Shown here piece after piece: positions 45,296-54,904 of a stretch of 64,000 nucleotides of DNA. Below the pieces are notes generated by a model. It made no database searches. It had not been told where the DNA came from and saw only the letters and a list, made by a program, of their open reading frames with translations. The DNA is taken from the NCBI RefSeq assembly GCF_014854695.1, contig NZ_CP027557.1:2356001-2420000 (forward strand), read 5' to 3'. Numbering within the stretch: the first letter of the stretch is position 1; each line of letters starts with the position of its first letter. The translations under genes and the position numbers were made by a program. This stretch comes from Rhodococcus rhodochrous. GTDB taxonomy: Bacteria; Actinomycetota; Actinomycetes; Mycobacteriales; Mycobacteriaceae.

Positions 45296-45943
45296 TCAGT
45301 CGGATCGCGTCCGCACTGCCGGGCGGGTGGGGTGGTCGTAGCGCACCAGGACGTCCGCGTCCGCCCCTGAATGGTCGAGCACCGCATGGTCGAGCACCGC
45401 GTCATGTTCATGTTCGAGCACCGCGTCGATCGTCCAGTGATCCTCGGGGCGCGTGCGCCTTTCGAGCGCGCCCCGGGACATCGTCAGGACGACGGTGACA
45501 TCGAAGTCGAGACCACGGCCGAGGAGCATGGGGCCGGCGACGACGAGGATCTGGTCCTCCGCCGCTCGCCGCGGGCGCTCGCGCGCCGAACGGTCGGTGC
45601 GTTCGTCCCACAGCCGCGGAAGCCATCGTTGATGTTCGCGTACTGCGCGCAGCACCTCCCGGTCGACCGCGGCGTAGTCGAACCAGTCGTGGCGGTAGCT
45701 GTACGGATCGGTCCGTCCGTGCTCGAGCCGGAGCGATGCGGGCCGGACGAAATCGTGGAGATCGACGACGTCCGCTGCGCGGCCCCGCGTTCTCAGTTCC
45801 GTCGCGACACGCTGTGCGAATTCCACCGGATCTGCCGCGTCCGGTGCGCTCACGGCGATGCACACACTTCCGGTGAGTGCCTCGGCGCGATCGGCGACGG
45901 AGGCCGCGAGTATCTCGGGGGTCAGGGGAGTGAAGGCAGGCAT
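45296..45943 (-). CDS. uridine kinase-like protein lacking the P-loop
   Basis: 215 residues resembling actinobacterial uridine kinase-like NTPases: VVDLHDFVRPASLRLEHGRT, a DPYSYRHDWFDYAAVDREVL block and LVVAGPMLLGRGLDFDVTVV followed by R-x5-R. But where Walker A (GxxxxGKS) should be it reads VCIAVSAPDAADP, with no Gly-Lys-Ser. It is therefore unlikely to bind ATP in the usual way; it may be a degenerate or regulatory version. A 15-bp repeat near the C-terminus encodes EHDAVLDHAVLDHSG. Confidence 0.65.
   Translation of the reverse strand: MPAFTPLTPEILAASVADRAEALTGSVCIAVSAPDAADPVEFAQRVATELRTRGRAADVVDLHDFVRPASLRLEHGRTDPYSYRHDWFDYAAVDREVLRAVREHQRWLPRLWDERTDRSARERPRRAAEDQILVVAGPMLLGRGLDFDVTVVLTMSRGALERRTRPEDHWTIDAVLEHEHDAVLDHAVLDHSGADADVLVRYDHPTRPAVRTRSD
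45371..45424. repeat. 15-bp repeats in the uridine kinase-like gene
   Basis: ATGGTCGAGCACCGC occurs at 45371-45385 and 45386-45400, and ATGTTCGAGCACCGC at 45410-45424. They suggest recent slippage expansion. Confidence 0.85.
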
Positions 45944-45976
45944 CGCTCGCCGTTCACGCCCTTGGGTCTGTGGGGG

Positions 45977-46510
45977 TCACCAGGGCGGTGTGTCGTTCCC
46001 GTCCGGTACCGGTGTGTCGAGAAGCCGGTCGAGCCAGAGCACCGCCTCGACCAACGCTTCCATCTGCGACGCCCAGTCCATCGCGAAGACCACTTCGTCG
46101 AGGTCGCTGCGCGCCGCGACCGAGTCGCCGGCAAGCGCGTCGACGACCGCTTTCATCACCGTGCTCTCCGGCTGCGGGAGTTCCTCCGGCCGGACGTGAC
46201 GGCCGCTCTCGGTCCGGATGGTCAGTTCGAAGCTCTCGTCGCCGCGCACCTGCGGGCCGATCTTGTCGACGACGACGTCGGCGATCGTCGAGACCGTCCA
46301 CCTCAGCACGCCCCCGTAGAGCGGGGGAGTGATCTGTGACGGCGAGTCGGAACCGGCGCTCGACACCAGCGCCGCGACCTCTTCGGTCAGTTCGCTGTAG
46401 CCGTTCTCGTGTGCGAGAGCGAGAAGGCGTCCTCCCATCACCGCGTCGCTGCGTGTGATTCCGGCTCGTTCTTCGTGCATGCAGAACGAATGCCCCGTTT
46501 TGTGTCCCAT
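45977..46510 (-). CDS. orphan protein divergent from the protease inhibitor
   Basis: About 177 residues, not recognised. The first ~15 residues after MGHKTGHSFCMHEERAG are followed by a helical, acidic protein (ALAHENGYSELTEEVAALVS; DEVVFAMDWASQMEALVEAV) without membrane segments or Cys motifs. Starts at 46510, 46480 or 46570 are possible; none has a clear Shine-Dalgarno. It faces the chagasin-like inhibitor gene across an 82-base spacer, so the two may share regulation. Codon use looks normal. Confidence 0.55.
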   Translation of the reverse strand: MGHKTGHSFCMHEERAGITRSDAVMGGRLLALAHENGYSELTEEVAALVSSAGSDSPSQITPPLYGGVLRWTVSTIADVVVDKIGPQVRGDESFELTIRTESGRHVRPEELPQPESTVMKAVVDALAGDSVAARSDLDEVVFAMDWASQMEALVEAVLWLDRLLDTPVPDGNDTPPW

Positions 46511-46592
46511 CACACATCGCGGTTGCAACGGGTGTGCGAGCGCCGTCGTCACGAGAGTGAGGAAAATCACATTCGCGGGTTATCCTGAGGTC

Positions 46593-46892
46593 ATGAAGCA
46601 CATCGCCACTGGTCCGAAAGATGTCACGGTCGGTGTCGGGGACACGATCGAGCTGCACCTTCCCGAGAACACCTCCCGGGACTACTGCTGGTCGACGTCG
46701 AGGGTCGGAGAGGGGCTCGTCCTTCGCGACATCCGATTCCTGCCGTCGAAGAACCCGTTGCCGGGGGGGACCGGCGAGCGGGTCTTCTGTTTCAAGGCGC
46801 GCCGCGCCGGTACCTGGCCCATCTCGCTGCGCATGCGGAAGCATGCCGACCTGGTCGCCGACCGCGCGAACATGACCGTCACCGTCGCGTGA
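46593..46892 (+). CDS. chagasin-like protease inhibitor (I42 family)
   Basis: 99 residues, all-beta in character. GDTIELHLPENTSRDYCWS carries the BC loop corresponding to the NPTTG-type loop of chagasin. LPGGTGERVFCFKARRAGTW has the G-x-G-G-like DE loop and the strand F-x-F-x-A-x-x-x-G-T. A short final strand MTVTV follows. I42 proteins inhibit papain-family cysteine proteases; the first loop here deviates (ENTSRDYCW), so potency is uncertain. No signal peptide, so it would act in the cytoplasm unless exported otherwise. TTATCCT (46580-46586) is a likely -10. Confidence 0.7.
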   Translation: MKHIATGPKDVTVGVGDTIELHLPENTSRDYCWSTSRVGEGLVLRDIRFLPSKNPLPGGTGERVFCFKARRAGTWPISLRMRKHADLVADRANMTVTVA

Positions 46893-46925
46893 CGGCGTCC
46901 CGGCGCTCGCCCTGCGGTGCGGGGC

Positions 46926-47843
46926 TCAGCGCAGGGCGGGCGGGTTGTCGAGATCACGCGCCGAGTAGGTGTCGCACGCGTCGACCCGGCCGGTGCGGTA
47001 TCCGGCCAGGAACCAGGCCTGACGCTGCTCGGACGACCCGTGAGTCCACCCCTCCGGGTTCACCCGACCGGTGGCGGCCCGCTGGATCCGGTCGTCGCCG
47101 ACGGCCGATGCGGCCGACAGCGCGTCGCGGATGTCGGTGTCGGTGAGCGGCACGAGGAAGGGCTCTCCGGTGGTCGGCTCGGGCAGCTTGTCGGCGTGGT
47201 AGGCCCACACCCCGGCGTAGCAGTCGGCCTGCAGTTCCGTACGGACGGCGCCGGATTCGGGGCCGCGCGGGTCGGCCTGTGCGCGACCGAGATCGCCGAG
47301 CTGGTTCTGCAGGTGGTGCCCGAACTCGTGCGCGACGACGTATTCCTGCGCGAGCGGACCGCCGCTGGCGCCGAACCGGGTCTCGAGTTCGTCGAAGAAG
47401 CTGGTGTCGAAGTAGGCGGTCTGATCCGCCGGGCAGTAGAACGGCCCGATGTCACTGGTGGCGTTGCCGCAACCCGTCGACGTGGCCGACGTGAAGATCT
47501 CGACCTCCGGCTGCACGTAGGCCACCCCGGTCTGGGTCGCGAACTGCTGCTCCCACACCGAGTCGAGCGACCCGACGGTGTAGAGCACCCGGCAGTCGAC
47601 GTTCTCGTTCGCGGCGCTGCCACCGATCTCGCACTGTTCGAGTGCACTCTCGGCCTGCGGATCGGCGGAGGTGTCGGGCACTCCCGAGCCGAGCAGCGAG
47701 GACGGATCGCCGCCGAACAGCAACGCCAGGATGATGACGATCAGGCCGCCGGCCCCGCCACCGAGAGCGAGCTTCCCGCCGCGGCCACCGCCGCCGGTAC
47801 GGACACGGCCCGCATCCATGCGTGCACCTTCTCTGAACGTCAT
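46926..47843 (-). CDS. YpfJ-family neutral zinc metallopeptidase
   Basis: 305 residues. A Gly-rich N-terminus ([17 protein letters not shown]) precedes one transmembrane helix ([12 protein letters not shown]). The outside domain has [20 protein letters not shown] with HExxH, then [18 protein letters not shown] (the third ligand region). This is the YpfJ/neutral zinc metallopeptidase family (Rv2575 type). Substrate unknown. ATG 47843 starts [12 protein letters not shown]. It lies head to head with aspS (140-base spacer). Confidence 0.88.
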   Translation of the reverse strand: MTFREGARMDAGRVRTGGGGRGGKLALGGGAGGLIVIILALLFGGDPSSLLGSGVPDTSADPQAESALEQCEIGGSAANENVDCRVLYTVGSLDSVWEQQFATQTGVAYVQPEVEIFTSATSTGCGNATSDIGPFYCPADQTAYFDTSFFDELETRFGASGGPLAQEYVVAHEFGHHLQNQLGDLGRAQADPRGPESGAVRTELQADCYAGVWAYHADKLPEPTTGEPFLVPLTDTDIRDALSAASAVGDDRIQRAATGRVNPEGWTHGSSEQRQAWFLAGYRTGRVDACDTYSARDLDNPPALR

Positions 47844-47982
47844 CGCCGCCGCTTTCTCCTGTGTTCGTCGGATTCGGACAAGCTTGGCACGAACTATTCG
47901 GTACGGGTGCGCTCGGGCCGATCGTGTCTTTCGTAGGATTACAGCCGACGAACCCGTCGCTGATCGTTTCGAAAGGAATTCC

Positions 47983-49770
47983 GTGCTGCGCACCCATCTC
48001 GCCGGCTCGTTGCGAGCCGAGCACGCCGAGCAGACAGTCACCCTCACCGGTTGGGTTGCCCGGCGACGCGATCACGGCGGGGTCATCTTCATCGACCTGC
48101 GCGACGCATCGGGTGTCTCGCAGGTGGTCTTCCGCAGCGCCGGCGTCCTCGAGCAGGCGCACCGGCTCCGCGCGGAGTACTGCGTCCGGATCACCGGCAA
48201 GGTGGAGGTCCGCCCCGAGGGCAACCAGAACTTCGAGATCCCGACGGGCGCGATCGAGGTCGACGCCTCCGAGCTCGTGGTTCTCAACGAGGCCGCCCCG
48301 CTGCCGTTCCAGCTCGACGACCAGGTCGGTGAGGAAGCGCGCCTGAAGTACCGCTACCTGGATCTGCGTCGCGAGAAGCCCGGCAAGACCATCCGTCTGC
48401 GCAGCAAGGTCAACGCCGCGGCCCGCGCGGTGCTCGCCCACCACGAGTTCGTGGAGGTCGAGACCCCGACCCTCACGCGCTCCACCCCGGAGGGCGCGCG
48501 CGACTTCCTGGTGCCGGCCCGCCTGCAGCCCGGTAACTTCTACGCTCTGCCGCAGTCCCCGCAGCTGTTCAAGCAGCTGCTCATGGTCGGTGGCATCGAG
48601 CGCTACTACCAGATCGCCCGCTGCTACCGCGACGAGGACTTCCGCGCCGACCGTCAGCCCGAGTTCACCCAGCTCGACATCGAGATGGCGTTCGTCAACC
48701 AGGACGACGTGATCCTCCTCGCCGAGGAGGTGCTGCACGCGCTGTGGCGCCTGGTGGGCTACGAACTCGAGACCCCGATCCCGCGGATGACCTACGCCGA
48801 GGCCATGCGCCGTTTCGGCACCGACAAGCCGGATCTGCGTTTCGGCATCGAACTCGTGGAGTGCAAGGAGTTCTTCAAGGACACCACCTTCCGCGTCTTC
48901 CAGGCCGAGTACGTCGGTGCCGTCGTCATGCCCGGTGGCGCGAGCCAGCCGCGTCGTCAGCTCGACGCATGGCAGGAGTGGGCCAAGCAGCGCGGTGCCA
49001 AGGGTCTCGCCTACGTGCTCGTCGGTGAGGACGGCACGTTGAGCGGTCCGGTCGCCAAGAACCTCACCGACACCGAGCGCGAGGGTCTCGCCGCGCATGT
49101 GGGCGCTAACCCCGGCGACTGCATCTTCTTCGCCGCCGGTCCCACCAAGCAGATGCGTGCACTGCTCGGCGCCGCCCGCGACGAGATCGCCCGCAAGCTC
49201 GATCTGATCGATCCGAACGCATGGGCGTTCGTGTGGGTGGTCGACGCCCCGCTGTTCGAGCCGGCGGCCGATGCAACCGCGAGCGGCGATGTGGCCCTCG
49301 GTCATTCGGCGTGGACCGCGGTGCACCACGCGTTCACCTCGCCCAAGCCCGAGTACATCGACACCTTCGACACCGATCCGGGTTCGGCGCTGGCGTACGC
49401 CTACGACATCGTCTGCAACGGCAACGAGATCGGTGGCGGCTCGATCCGTATCCACCGCCCCGACATCCAGGAGCGGGTGTTCAAGGTGATGGGCATCTCG
49501 GAGGAGGAGGCGAACGAGAAGTTCGGCTTCCTGCTCGAGGCGTTCAAGTACGGCGCGCCCCCGCACGGCGGCATCGCCTTCGGCTGGGACCGCATCACCG
49601 CGCTGCTCGCCGGGGTGGACTCGATCCGCGAGGTCATCGCGTTCCCCAAGTCCGGTGGCGGTGTCGATCCGCTGACCGATGCTCCCGGCCCGATCACGCC
49701 GGAGCAGCGCAAGGAGACGGGCATCGACTTCGTGCCCGAGCCCGAGACCGAGGGTGCCGACAAGGCCTGA
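47983..49770 (+). CDS. aspS: aspartyl-tRNA synthetase
   Basis: 595 residues. OB-fold anticodon domain ([20 protein letters not shown]), class II catalytic core with motif 2 [19 protein letters not shown] and motif 3 [19 protein letters not shown], and the bacterial GAD insertion domain between them (about 290-420). It charges tRNA-Asp. The GTG at 47983 follows GAAAGGA at 6-7 bases. Many actinobacterial enzymes also make Asp-tRNA-Asn for the GatCAB route; that cannot be settled from this gene alone. Confidence 0.96.
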   Translation: MLRTHLAGSLRAEHAEQTVTLTGWVARRRDHGGVIFIDLRDASGVSQVVFRSAGVLEQAHRLRAEYCVRITGKVEVRPEGNQNFEIPTGAIEVDASELVVLNEAAPLPFQLDDQVGEEARLKYRYLDLRREKPGKTIRLRSKVNAAARAVLAHHEFVEVETPTLTRSTPEGARDFLVPARLQPGNFYALPQSPQLFKQLLMVGGIERYYQIARCYRDEDFRADRQPEFTQLDIEMAFVNQDDVILLAEEVLHALWRLVGYELETPIPRMTYAEAMRRFGTDKPDLRFGIELVECKEFFKDTTFRVFQAEYVGAVVMPGGASQPRRQLDAWQEWAKQRGAKGLAYVLVGEDGTLSGPVAKNLTDTEREGLAAHVGANPGDCIFFAAGPTKQMRALLGAARDEIARKLDLIDPNAWAFVWVVDAPLFEPAADATASGDVALGHSAWTAVHHAFTSPKPEYIDTFDTDPGSALAYAYDIVCNGNEIGGGSIRIHRPDIQERVFKVMGISEEEANEKFGFLLEAFKYGAPPHGGIAFGWDRITALLAGVDSIREVIAFPKSGGGVDPLTDAPGPITPEQRKETGIDFVPEPETEGADKA

Positions 49771-49788
49771 TCACCCGTAGCTGTCGAT

Positions 49789-49827
49789 GGCGCGGTGTCG
49801 CCCCTCTCCGGACGGGGGCACCGCGCC
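49789..49827 (+). terminator. terminator-like hairpin after aspS
   Basis: GGCGCGGTG (49789-49797) pairs with CACCGCGCC (49819-49827), with an inner CCCC/GGGG pairing. No T tract. Confidence 0.55.
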
Positions 49828-49951
49828 GTCGTGTGTGCCGTCCGGCGGTGTTCCCGGGTGAGGTTCGTGGGCCCGATGAGGTTTGTGAGGATCGAGCCCG
49901 GGTATTCCGTCGGTCCGGCGCCAACGGGGGCGACGGATCGAGGAGGTATCC

Positions 49952-50221
49952 ATGGCCGACGCACGCGTGATCTTCTACAAGCCGCTCGCTCTCGCAGCCA
50001 GTGTGGGAGGTGGCATCCTCGCCGGAGCCGTCTTCAACCAGGTGTGGAAGAAGGTCGGCGGCAGTGACGAACGGCCCGAACCCCAGGATCTGTCGCAGCG
50101 CACCCGGGACGTGCTGATCGCGGCCGCCCTGCAGGGTCTGATCTTCGGTGTCGTGAAGGCTGCGGTGGATCGTGGCACCGCCCGTGGTTTTCAGAAGGTG
50201 ACACACGTTTCACCGGAATGA
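49952..50221 (+). CDS. DUF4235 protein
   Basis: 89 residues: YKPLALAASVGGGILAGAVF near the start and LIAAALQGLIFGVVKAAVD in the middle are the DUF4235 helices, which probably touch the membrane. Function unknown; such proteins recur in actinobacteria. ATG with GAGGAGGTA 6 bases upstream. Confidence 0.85.
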   Translation: MADARVIFYKPLALAASVGGGILAGAVFNQVWKKVGGSDERPEPQDLSQRTRDVLIAAALQGLIFGVVKAAVDRGTARGFQKVTHVSPE

Positions 50222-50411
50222 TCGTGACGTGTCCCGATCGTGATCGGCGCCCGCGGAGCGGAGCGACCGGATCGGGAACGGGGACACGCCCGGATGAACA
50301 GCGATTTCCCCTCGCAAAGCAGACAAAAGCGACCTGGTGGGCCGGGCACGGGTGAAGAAGGTCCTGCTCGATCCGAGCATTGTGGAGGACCTCGTCGTGA
50401 CCGAGAACCTG

Positions 50412-50417
50412 TAGATT
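50412..50417 (+). promoter_or_regulatory. -10 box for leaderless phosphotransferase mRNA
   Basis: TAGATT ends 5 bases before GTG 50423 and 8 bases before ATG 50426, so the mRNA would begin at the start codon. Confidence 0.45.
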
Positions 50418-50425
50418 GGGCAGTG

Positions 50426-51589
50426 ATGACCGCAACATTGGCAGACCCCGTGTCCGAGGTGGTTCACGCCGCCGAAGCGCTGCTCACCCGCCGTACCGGC
50501 GCCACGGTGACCCTGACCGATCCCGTGGATCTCGGGGGCAGTGGACGTTCGGTGGTCGTACGGGTACGAGTGGCCGCCAATCCGTTCTCGCTCCCGCGCA
50601 CCCTGGTCCTCAAGCAGGTGCCGCCCTCGCGCGGTACAGGTCACGTCGACTTCCGTGGTTCCGAGACGGACGAGCAGATCGCCTTCCTCCGTGAGGCGGT
50701 CTCCTACCAGTTCACGACGGCCCTCGCGAAGGATCACCGTCCGGGCGCCGAGCTGCTCGCCTACGACTTCGACGCCCGCCTGCTGGTGCTCAGCGACCTC
50801 GGCGACGCGACCACCCTGTCGGAGGTGCTGCGCAACAGTTCCGAGGCCGCCGGGAACACCCTGATGGCCCTGGCCCAGGCACTCGGGCGCATGCATGCGG
50901 CGACCGTCGGTCGCGAGGAGGACTTCGCGGCGCTGCTGCGGCGCGCCGATGTCGCGCGGGTCGCCGACGCCGTGTCCCAGCAGGCCCTCGATGCCGTGCG
51001 GGGTGTGCCCGAACTCCTCGAGGCCGACTTCGGCCTGTCGGTGCCCGAGTCGGTGCGCGAGCGTGCCGAGCGGGCGTCCAAGCTGTTCACCGGCGGGCGT
51101 TTCCGGGCCTTCAGCCCGTCCGACCTGTGCCCCGACAACATCGTGGTCGGCGACGAGGGTGTGCAGTTCCTCGACTACGAATGGGGCGGCTTCCGCGACG
51201 CGACCCTCGACATCGCGTACGCACTCAGCTCCTTCCCGCTGTGCCTGTGCTCGGTGCCGCTGTCCGTCGATCGCATCCGTGCGATGGCCGACGCGTGGCG
51301 CGCCGAGGTCGTCGCCATGTGGCCGCAGCTGGCCTACGACGAGGTACTCGAGGAGCGGCTGCTCGACGCCCTGCTCGCGTGCATCTGGCTGAGCACGCAC
51401 CTGTTCCTGCCCGAGGACCATGCGCGGATCGCCTCGGTACGCGAACACGGACTGTCGGTGCCGCGCATCCCGGCGCTCCGCGCCCGCTGGTCGCTGCTCG
51501 CCGAGTTCGCCACCGCGACAGGCCACGACGACGTCGCCGCACACGCCCGCGACGTGCTCGCTCACCTCGAGGACCGCGCCGCCGGTTAG
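50426..51589 (+). CDS. aminoglycoside phosphotransferase-like kinase
   Basis: 387 residues of the APH/choline kinase fold. TLVLKQVPPSRG holds the ATP-binding Lys, ALGRMHAATVGREED follows the hinge, the catalytic loop is FSPSDLCPDNIVV (with D-x4-N) and the metal site is FLDYEWGGFRDATLDIAYAL. It phosphorylates an unknown small molecule; resistance is not implied. ATG 50426 or GTG 50423 start with no Shine-Dalgarno but a -10 close by. Convergent with phoD. Confidence 0.8.
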   Translation: MTATLADPVSEVVHAAEALLTRRTGATVTLTDPVDLGGSGRSVVVRVRVAANPFSLPRTLVLKQVPPSRGTGHVDFRGSETDEQIAFLREAVSYQFTTALAKDHRPGAELLAYDFDARLLVLSDLGDATTLSEVLRNSSEAAGNTLMALAQALGRMHAATVGREEDFAALLRRADVARVADAVSQQALDAVRGVPELLEADFGLSVPESVRERAERASKLFTGGRFRAFSPSDLCPDNIVVGDEGVQFLDYEWGGFRDATLDIAYALSSFPLCLCSVPLSVDRIRAMADAWRAEVVAMWPQLAYDEVLEERLLDALLACIWLSTHLFLPEDHARIASVREHGLSVPRIPALRARWSLLAEFATATGHDDVAAHARDVLAHLEDRAAG

Positions 51590-51620
51590 AGCGGTCGATC
51601 GGGCAGGCGCCGACCGGCGT

Positions 51621-53258
51621 CTACACCAGCGGAGCGGCGGGCTCGATCTTCGTCGCGCCGTCGGCCACCCGGTATCCCGCGACGCGGTGCGCGGCCGCGT
51701 TCGGATCCGTGCGCTCGCCGATGAAGAACCACTCCATCTGCGTCGCGCCTGGAGTCACGTCGAGTACCCCGTAACCGTGCGAATCGAGTTCGACGAACCG
51801 CACGTGCCGGTTGGTCGCGGTCGCCGTCGCCTCCAGCGCGGGCGACAGGCTCCGCGGGGGCACACCCAGCAACTCGTCGATGTTCGCCGACGTCACCGAC
51901 GGAACCACGAACTCCGTGGCGACTGTGCCGGCACCCGGATAGTCGGCGGCGTCCACCGGGACGTCCATCGCCCACGAGGTGTGGATGTCGCCCGTGAGGA
52001 AGACGACGTTGCGCAGTCCCGCCGCCGTGATGGTGTCGATCAACCGTCGACGGTCGGCGGTGTAACCGTCCCACTGGTCGGTGTTGAAGGGCAGACCTCC
52101 GGCCGGCACTCCGACGAGTTCGGTCAGTGCTCCGGTAGTCCGCGGATCGAGGGGCGGCAACACGATCGGCGAGAACATCACCGAATTGCCGATCAACTGC
52201 CACCGGGTGGGGGAGCTCGCCAGGCCGGCGGTGAGCCACTCCATCTGGTCCCGTCCGGTCATCGTGCGACCCGGATCGTCGACCTGCCGTCCGGCTCCGA
52301 GGACCTGCTCGGAGCGATAACTCCGCAGATCCAGCATCGACAGTTCGGCGAGCCGTCCGTACCGCAGGCGCCGGTAGAGCCGTCCGCCGTTCGGGCGAAC
52401 CGGCATCCACTCGTCGTAGGCCTGCACCGATGCGGCCTTGCGGGGCGCCCAGTCGCCCTCGACGAGGGGATCGTGATTCTCCGCCCCACCCGCCCAGGCG
52501 TTGTTCGCCGACTCGTGGTCGTCCCAGATCACGATCCACGGCACCTTCGCGTGCAACGCCTGCAGGTTCGGATCGGTCTTGTACTGCGCGTGCCGGATCC
52601 GGTAGTCGGCGAGACTCACGATCTCGTGGGCGGGCTCGTGCGTCCGGACGCCCCGGCCACCGGCGACGGGGAACTTCCCGGCCGCGTACTCGTACAGATA
52701 GTCGCCGAGGTGCACCACGGCGTCGAGATCGTCGCGTGCGGCCAGGTGGCGGTAGGAGGAGAAGAAGCCGCCCTCCCAATCGGCGCACGACACGACCCCG
52801 AAGCGCAGGTGTGCGACCGCAGCATCGTGCGAGGGCGCGGTGAACGTCCTGCCGGTCGGGGAGACGGCACCGCCGGCGCGGAATCGATAGAAGTAGGTCG
52901 TGCCCGGTGTGAGCCCGCGGGCGTCGACCTTGACCGTGTGGTCGGAGACGGAACTCGCCGTCACCGTCCCACTCGCGACCACGGCGTCGAAGCTGCTGCT
53001 GCGGGCGAGTTCCCAGGTGACCGGGACGTCCGGTCCCGCACCCGAGCCGGGCGTCGCCTCCGGCGAGGGTGTCACCCGCGTCCACAGGATCACCGCGTCG
53101 GGCAACGGATCTCCCGATGCCACGCCGTGCGCGAAGACGGCGGGAGATGCCTGCGCGTGCTGCGAGGTCGAGGCGAAGGCCGCAACACCGGCGGCGAGAA
53201 TCGACGACCGGAGCACGGCGCGGCGGGACACATGATCGGCGGTCGGTGTCGTGGGCAC
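51621..53258 (-). CDS. phoD: PhoD-like alkaline phosphatase/phosphodiesterase, Tat-exported
   Basis: 545 residues. A Tat signal [20 protein letters not shown] with the twin Arg at about 12-13 precedes cleavage near QAS. The N-terminal Fn-like domain includes [15 protein letters not shown]. Metal-binding parts are [48 protein letters not shown] and [14 protein letters not shown]. It releases phosphate from diesters or monoesters outside the cell. GTG 53258 is used; TTG 53264 is possible. It matches Rv2577 in family and neighbourhood. Confidence 0.9.
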   Translation of the reverse strand: MPTTPTADHVSRRAVLRSSILAAGVAAFASTSQHAQASPAVFAHGVASGDPLPDAVILWTRVTPSPEATPGSGAGPDVPVTWELARSSSFDAVVASGTVTASSVSDHTVKVDARGLTPGTTYFYRFRAGGAVSPTGRTFTAPSHDAAVAHLRFGVVSCADWEGGFFSSYRHLAARDDLDAVVHLGDYLYEYAAGKFPVAGGRGVRTHEPAHEIVSLADYRIRHAQYKTDPNLQALHAKVPWIVIWDDHESANNAWAGGAENHDPLVEGDWAPRKAASVQAYDEWMPVRPNGGRLYRRLRYGRLAELSMLDLRSYRSEQVLGAGRQVDDPGRTMTGRDQMEWLTAGLASSPTRWQLIGNSVMFSPIVLPPLDPRTTGALTELVGVPAGGLPFNTDQWDGYTADRRRLIDTITAAGLRNVVFLTGDIHTSWAMDVPVDAADYPGAGTVATEFVVPSVTSANIDELLGVPPRSLSPALEATATATNRHVRFVELDSHGYGVLDVTPGATQMEWFFIGERTDPNAAAHRVAGYRVADGATKIEPAAPLV

Positions 53259-53340
53259 GACCAAGATCCGACCACACGGTCGGTCATCCGTCCATGCGAA
53301 CGACGAACACCGCCGCCGATCGGGCGTCGGCGCGAGCTTG

Positions 53341-53346
53341 TAGCGT
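53341..53346 (+). promoter_or_regulatory. -10 box for leaderless rarA mRNA
   Basis: TAGCGT ends 7 bases before the GTG at 53354, so the transcript probably starts on the start codon. No strong -35 was seen. Confidence 0.4.
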
Positions 53347-53353
53347 CGGATGC

Positions 53354-54766
53354 GTGAGTGATCTTTTCGGGGCGAACGACCCGTCTGCCGAACCGGACGC
53401 CCTGTTCGAGGCGCCACGCGAACCGGAACCCGAGGGCGAACCGCAGGTCCGCCGGCAACCCGTCGCGGCCGGCGGGGCGAACGCGCCGCTCGCTGCGCGC
53501 ATGCGACCGGCGAGTCTCGACGAGGTGGTCGGGCAACAGCACCTGCTCGAACCGGGGGCGCCGTTGCGGCGGCTCGTCGAGGGATCGGGTGCGGCCTCCG
53601 TGGTGCTCTACGGTCCGCCCGGTACCGGGAAGACGACCCTGGCCTCACTGATCTCCGGAGCCACCGGACGCCGGTTCGAAGCGCTGTCCGCCCTGTCTGC
53701 GGGCGTCAAGGACGTGCGTGCCGTCATCGATCTGGCACGCCGGCGCCTCACCCACGGCGAACAGACCGTGCTGTTCATCGATGAGGTCCACCGCTTCTCC
53801 AAGACCCAGCAGGACGCGCTGCTCGCCGCCGTCGAGAACCGCATCGTGCTGCTCGTCGCCGCGACGACCGAGAATCCGTCGTTCTCCGTGGTCGCCCCGC
53901 TGCTGTCCCGCTCGCTGGTGCTGCAACTGCAGCCGCTCGGGCCCGACGACATCCGGGCACTGCTCGAACGTGCGCGCACCGACGCCCGTGGACTCGCCGG
54001 TGCGGTCGAGATCGACGACGACGCCCTCGACCACCTCGTCCGGCTCGCCGGCGGCGACGCCCGCCGTGCCCTGACGGCGCTGGAGGCCTCCGCCGACACC
54101 GCGCTCGCCGTCTCCGGTGGCGACGCGGCCGTCATCGACCTCGCGACCGTGGAGTCGAGTATCGACGAGGCCGCCGTCCGTTACGACCGCGACGGCGATC
54201 AGCACTTCGACGTCGCGAGCGCCTTCATCAAGTCGCTGCGCGGCTCCGACGTCGACGCGGCACTGCACTATCTGGCACGGATGATCGTCGCGGGGGAGGA
54301 CCCGCGCTTCATCGCCCGCCGCCTCATGATCCAGGCCAGCGAGGAGGTGGGCATGGCCGATCCCACCGCTCTGCAGACGGCGGTCGCCGCAGCGCAGGTC
54401 GTGCAGCAGGTCGGGATGCCCGAAGCCCAGCTCGCGCTCGCCCAGGCCACCATCCACATCGCCACCGCCCCCAAATCGGGTTCGGTCACCGCAGCCCTCG
54501 GCGCCGCGATCGCCGACGTGAAGGCCGGTAAGGCCGGGCCGGTACCCGCTCACCTGCGCGACGGTCATTACCAGGGCGCGCAGAAGCTCGGCAACGCGAT
54601 CGGCTACAAGTTCCCGCACGCGCACCCCGACGGCGTGCTCGCGCAGCAGTACGCCCCGGACGAGCTGGTCGGCGTCGACTACTACGAGCCGACCGGTCGC
54701 GGTGTGGAACGGGAGCTGTCGGCCCGCCTGCCCAAGCTGCGCCGCATCGTGCGCGGTGAGCGGTGA
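53354..54766 (+). CDS. rarA: replication-associated recombination protein A (MgsA/WRNIP1 family)
   Basis: 470 residues. AAA+ core: [59 protein letters not shown], then a tetramerisation domain with [18 protein letters not shown]. The acidic N-terminus ([20 protein letters not shown]) is an addition to the E. coli form. RarA acts at stalled forks. The GTG at 53354 (VSDLFG) fits the usual start of the family (MSDLF). Confidence 0.94.
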   Translation: MSDLFGANDPSAEPDALFEAPREPEPEGEPQVRRQPVAAGGANAPLAARMRPASLDEVVGQQHLLEPGAPLRRLVEGSGAASVVLYGPPGTGKTTLASLISGATGRRFEALSALSAGVKDVRAVIDLARRRLTHGEQTVLFIDEVHRFSKTQQDALLAAVENRIVLLVAATTENPSFSVVAPLLSRSLVLQLQPLGPDDIRALLERARTDARGLAGAVEIDDDALDHLVRLAGGDARRALTALEASADTALAVSGGDAAVIDLATVESSIDEAAVRYDRDGDQHFDVASAFIKSLRGSDVDAALHYLARMIVAGEDPRFIARRLMIQASEEVGMADPTALQTAVAAAQVVQQVGMPEAQLALAQATIHIATAPKSGSVTAALGAAIADVKAGKAGPVPAHLRDGHYQGAQKLGNAIGYKFPHAHPDGVLAQQYAPDELVGVDYYEPTGRGVERELSARLPKLRRIVRGER

Positions 54767-54904
54767 CGTCGTCCGCCGAGTACTCACGGCGCCGTACCGA
54801 GGCCACTTTCGGCGGCGCGATAAGCTGAAGAACGGCCGATCGACAGGATCGACCGCCCGTCCCGGGTAGTTCACACCATCGCCAGACCACAAAGGACCAT
54901 CGAC

